Source: Thereva unica (Eukaryota > Arthropoda > Insecta > Diptera > Therevidae). From it: a stretch of DNA of 64,000 bases. The notes beneath the pieces are model-generated. The model searched no databases. It saw nothing but the letters and a program-made list of their open reading frames with translations, and was not told the origin of the DNA. Shown here in pieces: positions 21,821-32,048 of this stretch. The stretch is from the NCBI GenBank assembly GCA_949987705.1, contig OX465286.1, forward strand, positions 12,257,092-12,321,091, read 5' to 3'. A program made the position numbers and the translations under genes. Within the stretch, counting starts at the first letter, position 1, and every line of letters starts with the position of its first letter.

Positions 21821-22352
21821 TACCAATAAAAACAATTGAATAGCATCGAAATGTTATTTTTATAAAAATTAATGTACCTATATTTTTCAATATTTCCAAG
21901 TATTTTCCGAATAAATCATTCATAAATCAATTTACCGATTTTTCCTGCTTTCAATTTGACAATTGTCAAAAGAAAAAAGAAGAAGAAGAATTTGGCTGCT
22001 ATGCCTGCTCCTACAAATTTGGTGGAGCAGAAAAAGTGAGAATTCTCAACAAAGAGAGCAGGCTCAAAAAATCACAGCAAGGCAAATGGGAGCAGAAAAG
22101 ATCTGTCAATGAGCTGGAGCAGTCATCAAACACACCTATAATGTCACAAGCAAATTAACTTTGCTATCTCTGTAACATCTGTGTACAAAACATGTACTAC
22201 ATGTAGATTCCAGGTCACTTTTCAATTTCTTTTACAAAATTGATAAAAAAAAAAAACACAGCTTTAAATTTTTTTGAACAAGAAATATCATCGAACAGAA
22301 ACCATTGATGCATTGATGAGAAAAACTGGGCATAATATCTAGCGACCTGATT
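21821..22352. other. Intergenic, nothing recognised
   Basis: Contains a purine-rich stretch near 21970-22110 with repeated ggagcag/gagcag words. No coding or TE end was seen. Confidence 0.4.
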
Positions 22353-22591
22353 TAAATATGGCCCCTGTGCTGAATGCCGAGTCGTGATTTGTGACAAGTT
22401 TTTTGAAGTTGAAGAAAGTGACGTTTTAATCGAATTACGATTTTCAGCATAGTGGCCTAGAGTGGAAGTGCTAAGTGCGAGTTTAGCCCCCTATGCTGAA
22501 AGTCGCAATTCGACTGAAACGTCACTTTCTTCAACTCAAAAAACTTGTCACAAATCAAGACTCGACATTCAGCACAGGGGCCTATAAGTTA
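22353..22591. repeat. Near-perfect 239-bp hairpin (foldback MITE)
   Basis: Arms of about 95 nt begin GGCCCCTGTGCTGAATGCCG on the left and end with its complement on the right (22591). They pair with few mismatches around a loop of about 40 nt centred near 22470. Left flank TAT, right flank TATA. Such hairpins are typical of foldback MITEs and can feed small-RNA pathways. Confidence 0.75.
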
Positions 22592-22884
22592 TTCTCCTCT
22601 AAGTAAGATTTGACCTTTTAAATATTTATATAAAAAAATAAATAAGGCTTGTCAGTGTAGACAGTTGTAGAGAGTGTGATCGGTGGTGAATTCAAGGTTA
22701 ATGAAAAATATGAACGGTTTTTTATAACCTTTTAAAAAATTATTGTTCAATACATATTTGTGGGGCTTAAGAAAAGCCAGTTTTTGTGTTTTTCTGAAAG
22801 AAAGTGATTCCCAAATAAAAAGTGTTCCAAAGAGTTTTTCTTCTATCACTCGACTCGGCGGCACACGCTATTTTGAAATAGATT

Positions 22885-23202
22885 ATGGCCCCTATTGCGA
22901 ATGCCGATTAACGATCGACCCGACTATAGTCGATTGTGTCGATTAAAATTTTCTTTTTTGCATTGTGTAACCCAATCGACAAATATTTGGGCTAATTGAT
23001 TTAGAAAAATATTTTGAGCAGTTTTGTTGTTGTTGTTATAACTCCTGGCAAATTTTGTCGTGAGCAAAAAAAAAGCAATCGATAAAAGTCGACTGTCAAA
23101 TCGACAATTTTCGATTGTAATCGACATTCGTCGATATCAAACTAAATAATCGGCAGCCGATAATCGAAAAATATCGCTTGTTTGAAAATAGTCGAAGTAA
23201 TA
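22885..23202. repeat. TCGA-rich repeat sharing the hairpin's left end
   Basis: Starts TATGGCCCCTATTGCGAATG, close to the left end of the hairpin at 22353. The rest is packed with tcgat/atcga words in both orientations. No matching right end was found. Probably a truncated relative. Confidence 0.4.
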
Positions 23203-24312
23203 AGGTGGTATTCTCGTTGGCGAGTGACGTGACTACCAGGGCATGCGGTGGAATAAAACTGTCGATATCCTACACACAGGGGCGGCGCTTCCATAGGTGC
23301 AAATGGTGCACTTGCTCCGAGCGCAATTTCAGAAATTAAGATTAAAAAAACATTTAAAACCTCAAAAAAAAGGAAAAAGGGTTCGCCTTCATTGTCTTAT
23401 ATTAATAGAACTGTACAGCTGTGCTGTTTTCCATTGCGTTTGCGCAATTCAATTCCATTTCGTTCGTCTGAATTCGTCGTGTATATCCTTTCTTGGCCAG
23501 CAGGGTGCCATAGCTCTTGAATTTTAATTCGTACTAATTCGTACTATTATAAATCTCTAACTCGGCAAGAAACACACGGATCAACTATGTTCTGATGTGT
23601 TATTGAAAGCGCCTTCTACGTCCACGAAGGCTGTTAAGGTGGATTTTTTTTATACAGGATTTTACAATCGAAACTAATAATTCATGCAGTGCAGTAATCA
23701 CTTATTATCACTTGAAATAAGAAGGCTTGAAGAACGACATAGGGATCTCTAGAACGACAGCAAGATTGTGCTGAGTAGGGGAAGCAGTGCAGTTAACACC
23801 GAAAAACATCCTGGAGCATATTAAAAAGCATTAGCGGAAGTTTTGGGAAGGTAAAATCAGCAAGCAAAATCAGCACGAGAGTAATATCGCGAAGCAAATC
23901 CTGATTGGATGAAGGCAGGGGCGGCGCTTTCATAGGTAGCAAGCAATTGGTGCATTTGCACACAGGGCGCAATTGGAACGGGGCGCAAATTCAGAAAAAA
24001 AAAGTGAAATAGTGTTCCCGTGGCTTTATTTTTTTTTTATATATTAAAGGAACTCCACAGAGAACTCCAAAAAATTAACAGCTGTTGGGGGCGGAATATG
24101 GCACACTGCACCGGGCGCAAAAAGGCCAAACGACGGCCCTGTCTACAAATCGAAAATCGTTACTTCAAGCGCGCCACTTGGCGACAATTAAATACGAATT
24201 TTGTCGATTTTTACTCGTTTGAAGTTTGTGTTAGATTGACAATGAGAAACTAATTTAAAAAGTCGAAATGACGCTATCTGTCACGTCACTCGACACAGCG
24301 AGAATAAGGCTG
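23203..24312. mobile_element. TIR element hosting a composite hAT MITE
   Basis: Left GGTATTCTCGTTGGCGAGTG at about 23207 and imperfect complement near 24285-24307 (gtcacgtcactcgacacagc, then gagaata). About 245 bp remain after removing the nested hAT MITE, so it was a very short MITE. Boundaries approximate. Confidence 0.5.
23277..24141. mobile_element. Composite hAT MITE, copy 2
   Basis: Starts CAGGGGCGGCGCTTCC, ends GACGGCCCTG, with an imperfect 8-bp duplication (CCTACACA versus TCTACAAA). An internal second left end lies at 23917. On the minus strand 23610-23645 reads LTAFVDVEGAF, an RT motif of the LOA/R1 type. No transposase. Confidence 0.8.
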
Positions 24313-24396
24313 AATATATATAGATTAATCTAACTAAAAAAATAAAATTGATAAACAAATTATGTTAGATAATCCTTTATCATCTTGCTTGACTTA

Positions 24397-24925
24397 TACC
24401 ATCTTCGCACTGAGCCGAAATTATGTGATTTCCGGCTATTTTGGTGATTTCTCGCCCAAACGCACGTTCAAAATCATGTAATTTCCCATGTATTCCTGAG
24501 ATTTCATCAAATCATCTCAAACCTCGTAATTTTAGCAAAAATTACGAACAAAATCATGTTGACAAGCCAAGGCTCAAACCTGAAAATCGAATTCAGCTCA
24601 ATTCAGCACGTCTCTCTCTCGATGGTGTGAAATTGTCAGTTTGACACTTTTTAATAATAGCACAGGTTTGATTTTGAATATGAAATTCATATTTTAACAT
24701 TTTTCCAAAATGCAAAAACCCAAGATATATAAAAAGAAAGAAGCTATGGGCTTTGTTATAAGAGGAATTGCTAGTGAAATTTGGGCAGAAAAAATCGAAG
24801 ACATGAGTAGTGCTAGAAAAAACTGTCAAACGAAATCATTTCAAGCCACAGTGCGAACGATTCTACATTTAATTTCAAAATCACTTTACAAAATCACCTA
24901 ATTTCGGCTCAGTGCGAAGATGGTA
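24397..24925. mobile_element. 529-bp PIF/Harbinger-like MITE
   Basis: Ends TACCATCTTCGCACTGAGCC and complement (about 35 bp of pairing), with TTA at 24394-24396 and 24926-24928. It contains a short open frame at 24710-24901 of unknown relation. The structure fits a MITE; superfamily inferred from the duplication. Confidence 0.75.
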
Positions 24926-26211
24926 TTACTCGAAATTAAAACGGCTAAACTAATTCTAGTAGTGTAAAAGGCCAGGCAAAAATAATAATAATTCTAGGAC
25001 TCGAGCTTCCTACAACTTGTTCTCAAATTTACCCAGCGAGAAAATATTGAGGCTATTCTCGATAACCAGTAAAGAATTGCTTCCACATCGTATCCTTTGG
25101 AAGGTGTTACGAAGATTTTGGTTTTCTGTTCAACAGACAAATTTTTCTTCAAGAAAATCAAAAAACGAGCTGTTTGAGCCTTTATGCAGAAAACCTTTTT
25201 AAACCATATTTTGGGCGTTTGAGCGTGCACTTTTTAAAAGCTTTCGAAAAACCCCTACAAAAGAGATTCCATTGAGCTTCTCAAGAAGCTGTCGGGAAGA
25301 AAATGTAACGCTTCCTCCCAATGACATACAATTAGAAAAATTATATGACGTGGGATACGGACAAGAAGGGCTCCTAAGCTTCAAAAGGAGGCCTCGTCAT
25401 TTCTTAAAGTAGGCTTTCGTACCCGAGTGGGAAGCTTTACAGATTGCATGTCACCCAGATAATTATATGCAATATGTAGAATTGTTTAAAACGAACAACA
25501 GGAATAATATTAAGACTAAAACGAAAAAAAAAATAAACCAAGCATTTCCATAGTACCATTAGCAACTATAGAGCAAGCCCCGCAGAAAATATTAAACAGT
25601 TTTCCCACAGGCTGGAAAAATATTTACGCAATGTTAAAAAGAGTATAGTATCCAAGTAGTGTATAGACACACTCATTGTAATAATTTCCCCATTAATTTT
25701 GAATTTTCTTTTCCAAATATAGTCTTCATTCAATATATATATATAATATATACCTATATATATATAAATATTTCTCACGCCAAAAAAAAAAATATAGAAT
25801 CAGTTCATAAAATTTTCTGGTCTCTGATTCTGCATTAGCAACATCTACTAATTGATTTATATTATAAGCAATAAATCCTAATATATATATATATTTTATA
25901 TCCTGTCCTCTCTCATCCTTTTATTATTTATTTATAACATTCAAGCCAGCATCAACGCAACTTTTTTATGAAATATTTTTTTTTATATATAGTTTCCCCT
26001 CGCTGGGAGATATGTAAAATATTTTATATTATATTGTTCTTTTTAGGTCTATCACAATATTTTTCACAAGATATTTGCTAAAAAAAAAATAATAAAAAAC
26101 TCTAATAAGACAAAATCCTTAGTGTCGGGTCAATCACTAATAATATTATATTTTCTCTGATTGTGTATCCAAGTTTTTGTTGAAAGAAACACAGCACAAA
26201 TTTCAACACTA
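24926..26211. other. Intergenic with AT microsatellites
   Basis: 24950-25470 has several medium open frames on both strands but no recognised motif. 25730-25900 holds (TA)n tracts. Nothing else supported. Confidence 0.4.
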
Positions 26212-26270
26212 TTTTTTTTTAAACTTGTTGCAGCAACATTTTTTTTTTAAACTTGTTGCAGCAACATTTT
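26212..26270. repeat. Tandem duplication around GTTGCAGCAAC palindrome
   Basis: Two adjacent copies of a unit of about 27 bp, each a poly-T run followed by aaacttgttgcagcaacat. Each unit contains the 11-bp palindrome gttgcagcaac. Confidence 0.8.
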
Positions 26271-27185
26271 TGTTTTTTATTTTTTTGCAATCAAAAAGTC
26301 TTGATAGAAAATTATAGTAATACTAATTTAGATGATTTCACGGGAATACAAAAAAAAAATAGGCACAAGATCCGAACTTATTATCCAAAAAAAAAAAAAT
26401 AACACAAAATTTTTATCTCAAATATCAAAAAAAAAAAAGTCAAGCCAAGAGAGAAACTCGATAAGGAAAGAAAACACTGTTTCAAAAAAAAAAGCTATAG
26501 CAAAATTTTCTTTTCTTGTTTTGTTTCCTTTTTTAGAAAAATATTTTACTAGATAACAAAATAAGAACAACTCTTGAGCTCGCCGGACAAAAACGTCGAT
26601 ATACTGCTCCTTTCACTTTGAACGATGGAATGATAGATAAAAACAAAGTGGGGCTTTATGTATGCAGAGCCCCCCCCACCTTGGGCTCGCGCAGGCATGC
26701 AACAACAGTCTTCAGGTTGGATTTTATATATCCACCTGAAAAGAAAATAAAAGTGAAAAAGGTAGGTTTTTCGAGCCGCGCGCTACCCGCTGTCTGTGTA
26801 TACCCTCTTCTTCTCCATATTGCGCGCAGAGTATGATGTGTCTGCTGTGCGCGCGCGGCTATATGCCATCATAATCATCATCATCGTCAAGATACCAACC
26901 AAAAGAGCTGAGATATCAAGGGGGCCCACCAGCGCCCCATTCTTCGATGTTGACGACGTCGGCACCGATCTCGTGTGACGTTACACCCTGTTGTCAATTG
27001 AACGATCACGCTTAATTTCTTGAAGAAGAGAGAGTCACAAACCGTTTACCACCAAACAAAGAAGCCATTGTCCATCCAACTGACGACTCGCTGCGAAGGT
27101 TTCTAAATATTTTTGTTTTCATTTTTTGTTTGTAGTCCGGGGTTGTTCGTTCGTTTTATCGCAAAGAAGTGAGTAACGTCTTATA
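26271..27185. other. Intergenic, A-rich low complexity
   Basis: Several poly-A tracts at 26345-26500 and a tcatcatcatcatcg tract near 26871. No gene or element was recognised. Confidence 0.4.
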
Positions 27186-27666
27186 CAGTCGAACCTCGGT
27201 AACTCGAACCTGAAGGGAATCAAATTTTATTTCGAGATAAGGAGGTTTCGAATACACGAGGTTTTGCAGAACCTCGATAATTCGAAGTTTATTCGATATA
27301 TTGAGGCTTGGAATAACTTTCTTGCTTGCTAAAACTTACTCCTTACGTACAGCAATAAAAAATTTGAAACCGCTAGCCACTGTGGAACTTAATTTGAGTA
27401 AATCACTAATAACTTTCTCAAACTGAGAAAAATGGTAAGAATTTGCCTCTTCTATCTAATTTTTTATTTTGAAAAAAGCGAGGTTTTAAGAATTTTGTTC
27501 CAGCTAGGGAGGTTTTGTCATGAAATTTTATTCGAGCTGTAGAGGTTTCTTTCTAGCTATAGAGGTCAATTTACTTGTAAAATATTTGTAGGGAAACGAA
27601 GAGATCTTATTACTCGAGCTGCAGAGGTTTTCGAATTATCGAGGTTCGACTTATAGAGGTTCGACT
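27186..27666. mobile_element. pogo/Tigger-type MITE
   Basis: The left end CAGTCGAACCTCGGTAACTC and the inverted right end (rc AGTCGAACCTCTATAAGTCG) match the characteristic pogo/Tigger terminal consensus. A TA precedes the left end. gaggtt/aacctc words recur through the body. No transposase frame, so non-autonomous. Confidence 0.8.
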
Positions 27667-28090
27667 ATCTTTAAAAATACAGCAGCAATGGTGGTTATAT
27701 GGGTTGGAATGGAACTAAAAATCATCACAGAGCGAACCCTGTGGCATTCCTCTTAGAAAGTCAAGAATATTGAAAACAATATTCAATCACGCCTTCATAC
27801 TCTGGCTTTTAATTATGATCAATAAACTGGTTATCTTTAATATATTTAAAAACAAATTCCGAGGTATTTTTAAAATCATGAATATCCATCTGCCATTTTC
27901 TATTTGTATGTATATGAGAATACTTACTAGAATTATTAACTACTAGCAAAAACCCGCGTGCGTTGTAACGCCTTTTAATAAAACAAAATTATGTGTGCAT
28001 AGTCCGGGATAAGATATACCCTTTTCTTCTTATTATGAAACAAAGAAAAAATCTGTAAACATGATTTTGGGGACATAAAAAACTTTAGAG
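27667..28090. other. Intergenic, with a possible Helitron-like start at 27951
   Basis: ACTAGCAAAAACCCGCGTGC near 27951 resembles the 5' start of widespread insect Helitron-like repeats, and related repeat text appears inside and beyond the adjacent hAT. The assignment is tentative. The rest is featureless. Confidence 0.3.
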
Positions 28091-28943
28091 CAGTGATTGC
28101 CAAAGTGGGTTCCGCGGAACCTTATGGTTCCACGAAAAAAATTTAGGGTTCCGTGCCACCAGCGCCGAAGCGCAAATACATTCACAGACTCACTGGCGCT
28201 GCGCCGGCCGTTTAACGCGTTCTTGCTAATTAGAAAGTGCGAGTGGCCCATCTTCCTTGAAATTTGGTCTACGTCACGCCGCGTAACATTTTGGCCGCCA
28301 TTCCATATTCTCATGTCGAGGGGATTGTAAAGAATATGGTAATTCGCCTTCTTGAGATGGCCGCCATGGGCCAAACGATATATTGAGTACCTATACTATA
28401 TTGCTTATGGTGTTCTACTTATCATACCCTTTCATTTGATACCCATGTCGAAGGGGTTGTGAAGAATATTTCAATCCGCCCTCCTGAGACTGCCGCCATG
28501 GATCTAAGAGTATATTGAGTATACCATATTGCATTGTCATCGGAGCTAAAGCTGTATGCAAAATTTCAGTATGATAGGATATCCGGAAGTATTTGAAAAA
28601 TTGATTGCAAAATTTGTTCCGTGAAGAAAACAGTAATCCGTCCTCTTGAGACGGCCGCCATGGATCTAACGGTATAATGAGTCTACCATACTGCATTGTC
28701 ATCGGAGCTGAAGTTGTGTGCAAAATTTCAGGGTGATCGGAAGTATTCAAAAAATCGATTGCAAGATATGTACCGGACAAACAGACAGACAAGAAAGCGA
28801 GCTAATAAAAACGTTTTAAAATATATTAAAGGATAAATTTATGCATATATATTATATATTATTTTATTTTTTCATCGTTGGGTTCCGTCAAATTTTATAC
28901 ATTGTAGAAAGGTTCCGTACGACATAAAGTTTGGGAACCACTG
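28091..28943. mobile_element. Non-autonomous hAT with perfect 8-bp TSD
   Basis: The left end CAGTGATTGCCAAAGTGGG and right end TTTGGGAACCACTG are a classic hAT pair, flanked by CTTTAGAG at 28083-28090 and 28944-28951. The interior (28330-28800) contains three diverged direct repeats of about 150-170 bp carrying gacggccgccatggatct and gcattgtcatcggagct. Similar text occurs at 30980-31475 and 55270-55570. No transposase. Confidence 0.85.
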
Positions 28944-28951
28944 CTTTAGAG

Positions 28952-29838
28952 ACTAATCCTCACCTATCGGAAAACTTTTGTACTACGTGCACAACAGATA
29001 CCTAGCCAATTATATTCAGAATATGTCTTGCGCACGTCGATTTTGATATTCCCAGATAATTGCCACTCTGAACTTGCCCCTGGCGAACATGGCTTGAGAC
29101 GAAGATTGCCAACATTATAAAACGATACTACTGATTTGATTCTAAAAGGAACAGTTGCTGCTTCCCGTTTTCGTGTTTCGTCGTTTCCGGTCATACCGCC
29201 CGCACGGCACTAGTTTAACAATCCACTGTAACGCTTATTTATAAACGATGTTCGATATTTCATTTGTAAAAAAACGTTTACAACGTTTGTGGCATTACTG
29301 AGTTGAGTCGACTTAGTTGAGTTGATATTTTCGAAATCGTCATAAATGTCGCTCATTAAAATTTCCGCGTCTATTAAGAACTGTCAAACAGCTCACTATC
29401 ACGATTCTCATTAATCTCAGAGCATTTTCTATATCCTATATTGAGGAGAATAGTACTGAATTCTGAGTTTTCTGATTGCGCTCTCATCTTTTGCTTTAAA
29501 TAACGTTTTTCAATCTGTCCCTAAATGAGTGATCATTTCAGACATACATCAATATCATCGGCCCACAAATCTGTCCAGACAGCCGGCAACATTTGCCCGG
29601 AATCTATGCCAATAAAACAGTTACTCCCCAAAATAATTGGGTTTTACTTCTGAAATCTTGCATTCCTCCGTTAACGGCTTCAATAAATACATTATGTGTC
29701 ATGGTACATTTATCCCATGTCCAGACAACCCTCATGTAGTATTGTAAAACTTCGGCTTTGTTCGATCGGTATCTAAAAACATAGTATGAACTGTTTTATG
29801 GGAGTAAGGAAGTGATGACCATGCTACGATAATCCTTT
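28952..29838. other. Intergenic, nothing recognised
   Basis: No coding similarity or element ends were seen. A ttgagttgagtcgactt stretch near 29300 is a short simple motif only. Confidence 0.4.
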
Positions 29839-29840
29839 TA

Positions 29841-30234
29841 CGAGGTGTGACAATTAAGTAATGAGACTGATTATATTGCCGCGATTGTGGTAACCCTGCG
29901 ACCTTGAAATTCCCTTTCCCTTCTCTCGGCATCCTTCCCCTCTCCATTGATATATTTGCCATCGCTCTAGCTTGTTTAGTTCGCCTGCTCTGTCGTGTTG
30001 AGTAAACGTGTGTTCGTGGTGCTCGTCACGAAAATGGAAAAACGAAATCGGAGACAACCATTGTGAGCTTTGGCGTTTGGTTTCCGGGTCGTATTGAAAA
30101 AACCAGCTCTCATCGCCTGTAATAACTCGAGAGGGGAAGGATGCCGAGAGAATGGAAAGGGAATTTCAAGGTCGCAGGGTTACCACAATCGCGGCAATAT
30201 AATCAGTCTCATTACTTAATTGTCACACCTATCG
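29841..30234. mobile_element. mariner derivative made of two inverted 5' ends
   Basis: 29841-29950 carries a mariner-like end (CGAGGTGTGACAATTAAGTA) plus 5' leader. 30128-30230 carries the same 105-115 bp in reverse complement. Between them are a start-like MEKRNRRQP at 30033 and, on the minus strand at 30059-30125, GDESWFFQYDPETKRQS, the catalytic-Asp region of mariner transposase. TA precedes the left end. Both termini therefore derive from the 5' end, and most of the gene is gone. Confidence 0.8.
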
Positions 30235-30979
30235 TATCTGCACGTATAAGATTAATTAAAAAAGTCATGACAGTGCCTTCTGGTGGACGATGTAAAAAAG
30301 CGTGGCACTCTTTACCTATATTATTGTTTTATCAACACCGGAACTATTGGCTAGCGCCAACGCTTTTTTTACATTTCCAAAGGTAGGCCCTTTCAATATA
30401 CTGGCTGGCGCAGTTAAAACTTTACATCTAAAATTATTTTTTACTTTTTAGTTCATTTTAAACTTAAAGCATATATTTTTTTATTTTCTGCTTTTTAGTT
30501 TATTATATTATGTCTTCCCCGATTTTTTAGTGACCACCATATTATATTTAAAATGACGTAACACAGCTTACTATAGTATAGTATAGTGGAGGTCATTCTT
30601 AAAAGAATCAAAGTTTCAGGAGAGGTAGTATTTGCAAGGCCAATAATAAATATCCACGTCTCCCTTTCGAAACCTTATTCAACTATCGACCTGGAGACCT
30701 GAAAGAGCTCTATTTAAATATCCATTATTCCCTAAGTGAAGGGTTCCCTTTGTACGATCAAGAAATATTTAGGAAAACCTAGATATTTAGATAAAGCTCT
30801 GTGAGGTCTACAATTGGAATGATAAAAAAAATGTTCACTTGCTTTCCTTCGGCTATCGGTTGAAGTTTTTAGTCTAATCCGGTTGTCGGACACGATAGTC
30901 GGTACCGAAAATCGGATCTGATAGTCGTATCCGCCTAAAATATGGCCGCAAAGGTACTGAATCTTCCAGTGAAAGTCCC
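30235..30979. other. Intergenic, nothing recognised
   Basis: No coding motif or repeat end was identified. A short tatagtatagtatagt run occurs near 30570. Confidence 0.4.
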
Positions 30980-31475
30980 ATCGCAATACAGACAGACAGC
31001 AATTTTAAAAATAGTTTTTGTATAGACAGACATTCCAATTATATTTATCTAGATAAATCGATAACCATATGAACTTAGAAAAACACAATTATATTTTGAA
31101 ATCATAGACAGACAGGCCTTTTATATTTATATAGATAGATTGGAATGATGCCACTCAGATAATAGTATTCTACTTGTCATATCGTTTGATAGCTATATCG
31201 AGTGTGTTGTAAAGAAAAGGCTAATCCGTCATTTTGTGTTGGTCGCCATTTTGAATTTGGATTGACACCAAATAGGTTATTATACTGTATCTATCATTCT
31301 CTTTCATTTGATACCCATGTCGGGGGTCGGAGGGCGCAATTGCGAAAATCGGCCGTCATATTGGAACCGTCATCTTGATGTTTTTAAAAAATGGTCAGAT
31401 TGCATTGTCACGCGAACTGTATATATGTACAAAATTTCAAGTTGATCGGTTATATGGAAGTGGGTCAAAGTCGAG
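30980..31475. repeat. Dispersed cagacagac / gccgccatttt repeat (Helitron-like debris)
   Basis: Contains acagacagac runs, an ataaccatatgaactta block repeated at 35952, tttcatttgatacccatgtc, and cgccattttgaatttgga, shared with 55270-55570 and partly with 28330-28815. The text continues at 31940-31985 after the SINE. Assignment to Helitron-type repeats is tentative. Confidence 0.4.
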
Positions 31476-31939
31476 TTTTTTTTTGTGTCAGACTAGAGGC
31501 TTAGGAAAAGTCCCTTTGTACTGTCGACAATCTATTTTTTAGTATACATTGTCGAACAGCAACTCTAGCCGGAAGATAGAGAGAGAGAAGAGGCGGAAGG
31601 AACTGTCATAACCTAGTCGCGATATATTTTTAATTCACCTACTCGCAACCATTTCGCGACTCTGACATCGGGGCATCGAGAACAACTCGCTGGAGTGTTA
31701 TGGCCTCCTGAAACGAGTTGAATCTCATCAACCAACCGATGGCATGCGCTTGGTGGAGCGGGGAAGGACTAGGGAAGGCTATGATAGGTGGAATCAGGAA
31801 TATAAAGAGGGATAAAGAAAGAAGGAAAGTTATGAAGGTGGGAAAGTGGAAAAGGCGAAGGACCGTGGAGCTGGCCGGGATTCGAACCCGGGACCTCTGC
31901 GATAGCAGTCAGGCGCCATAACCCTAGACTATCGAGGCC
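31476..31939 (-). mobile_element. tRNA-derived SINE, copy 1
   Basis: On the minus strand the head has an A-box-like TAGTCTAGGGTTATGG and a perfect B-box GGTTCGAATCCC, followed by a body of about 350 bp and a terminal A-run (31476-31484 as T). The whole unit aligns with 60130-60568 on the plus strand. The flanks share CGAGTT, a possible 6-bp duplication, and the SINE interrupts a dispersed repeat. The head is tRNA-like but does not form a complete tRNA acceptor stem. Confidence 0.85.
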
Positions 31940-32048
31940 GAGTTGCAAGATTTGTCTAAATACATACATACATGCATGCATACAGATACACTGAAAAGCA
32001 AAAGTGTTTCAATAATCAGTATTTTAGCCTATTTAAGCAATCAAGTAA

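Noticed and set aside
24710..24901. Transposase gene inside the 24397-24925 MITE
   Set aside because: Only 63 codons, with no DDE or DNA-binding motif visible; left as an unknown internal frame.
26783..26978. Small ORFs on both strands near 26.8-27.0 kb
   Set aside because: Both arise from a tcatcatc-type simple repeat and have no motif.
31870..31939. A tRNA gene on the minus strand
   Set aside because: A and B boxes are present, but the acceptor stem is not closed and the unit continues into a SINE body repeated at 60130.
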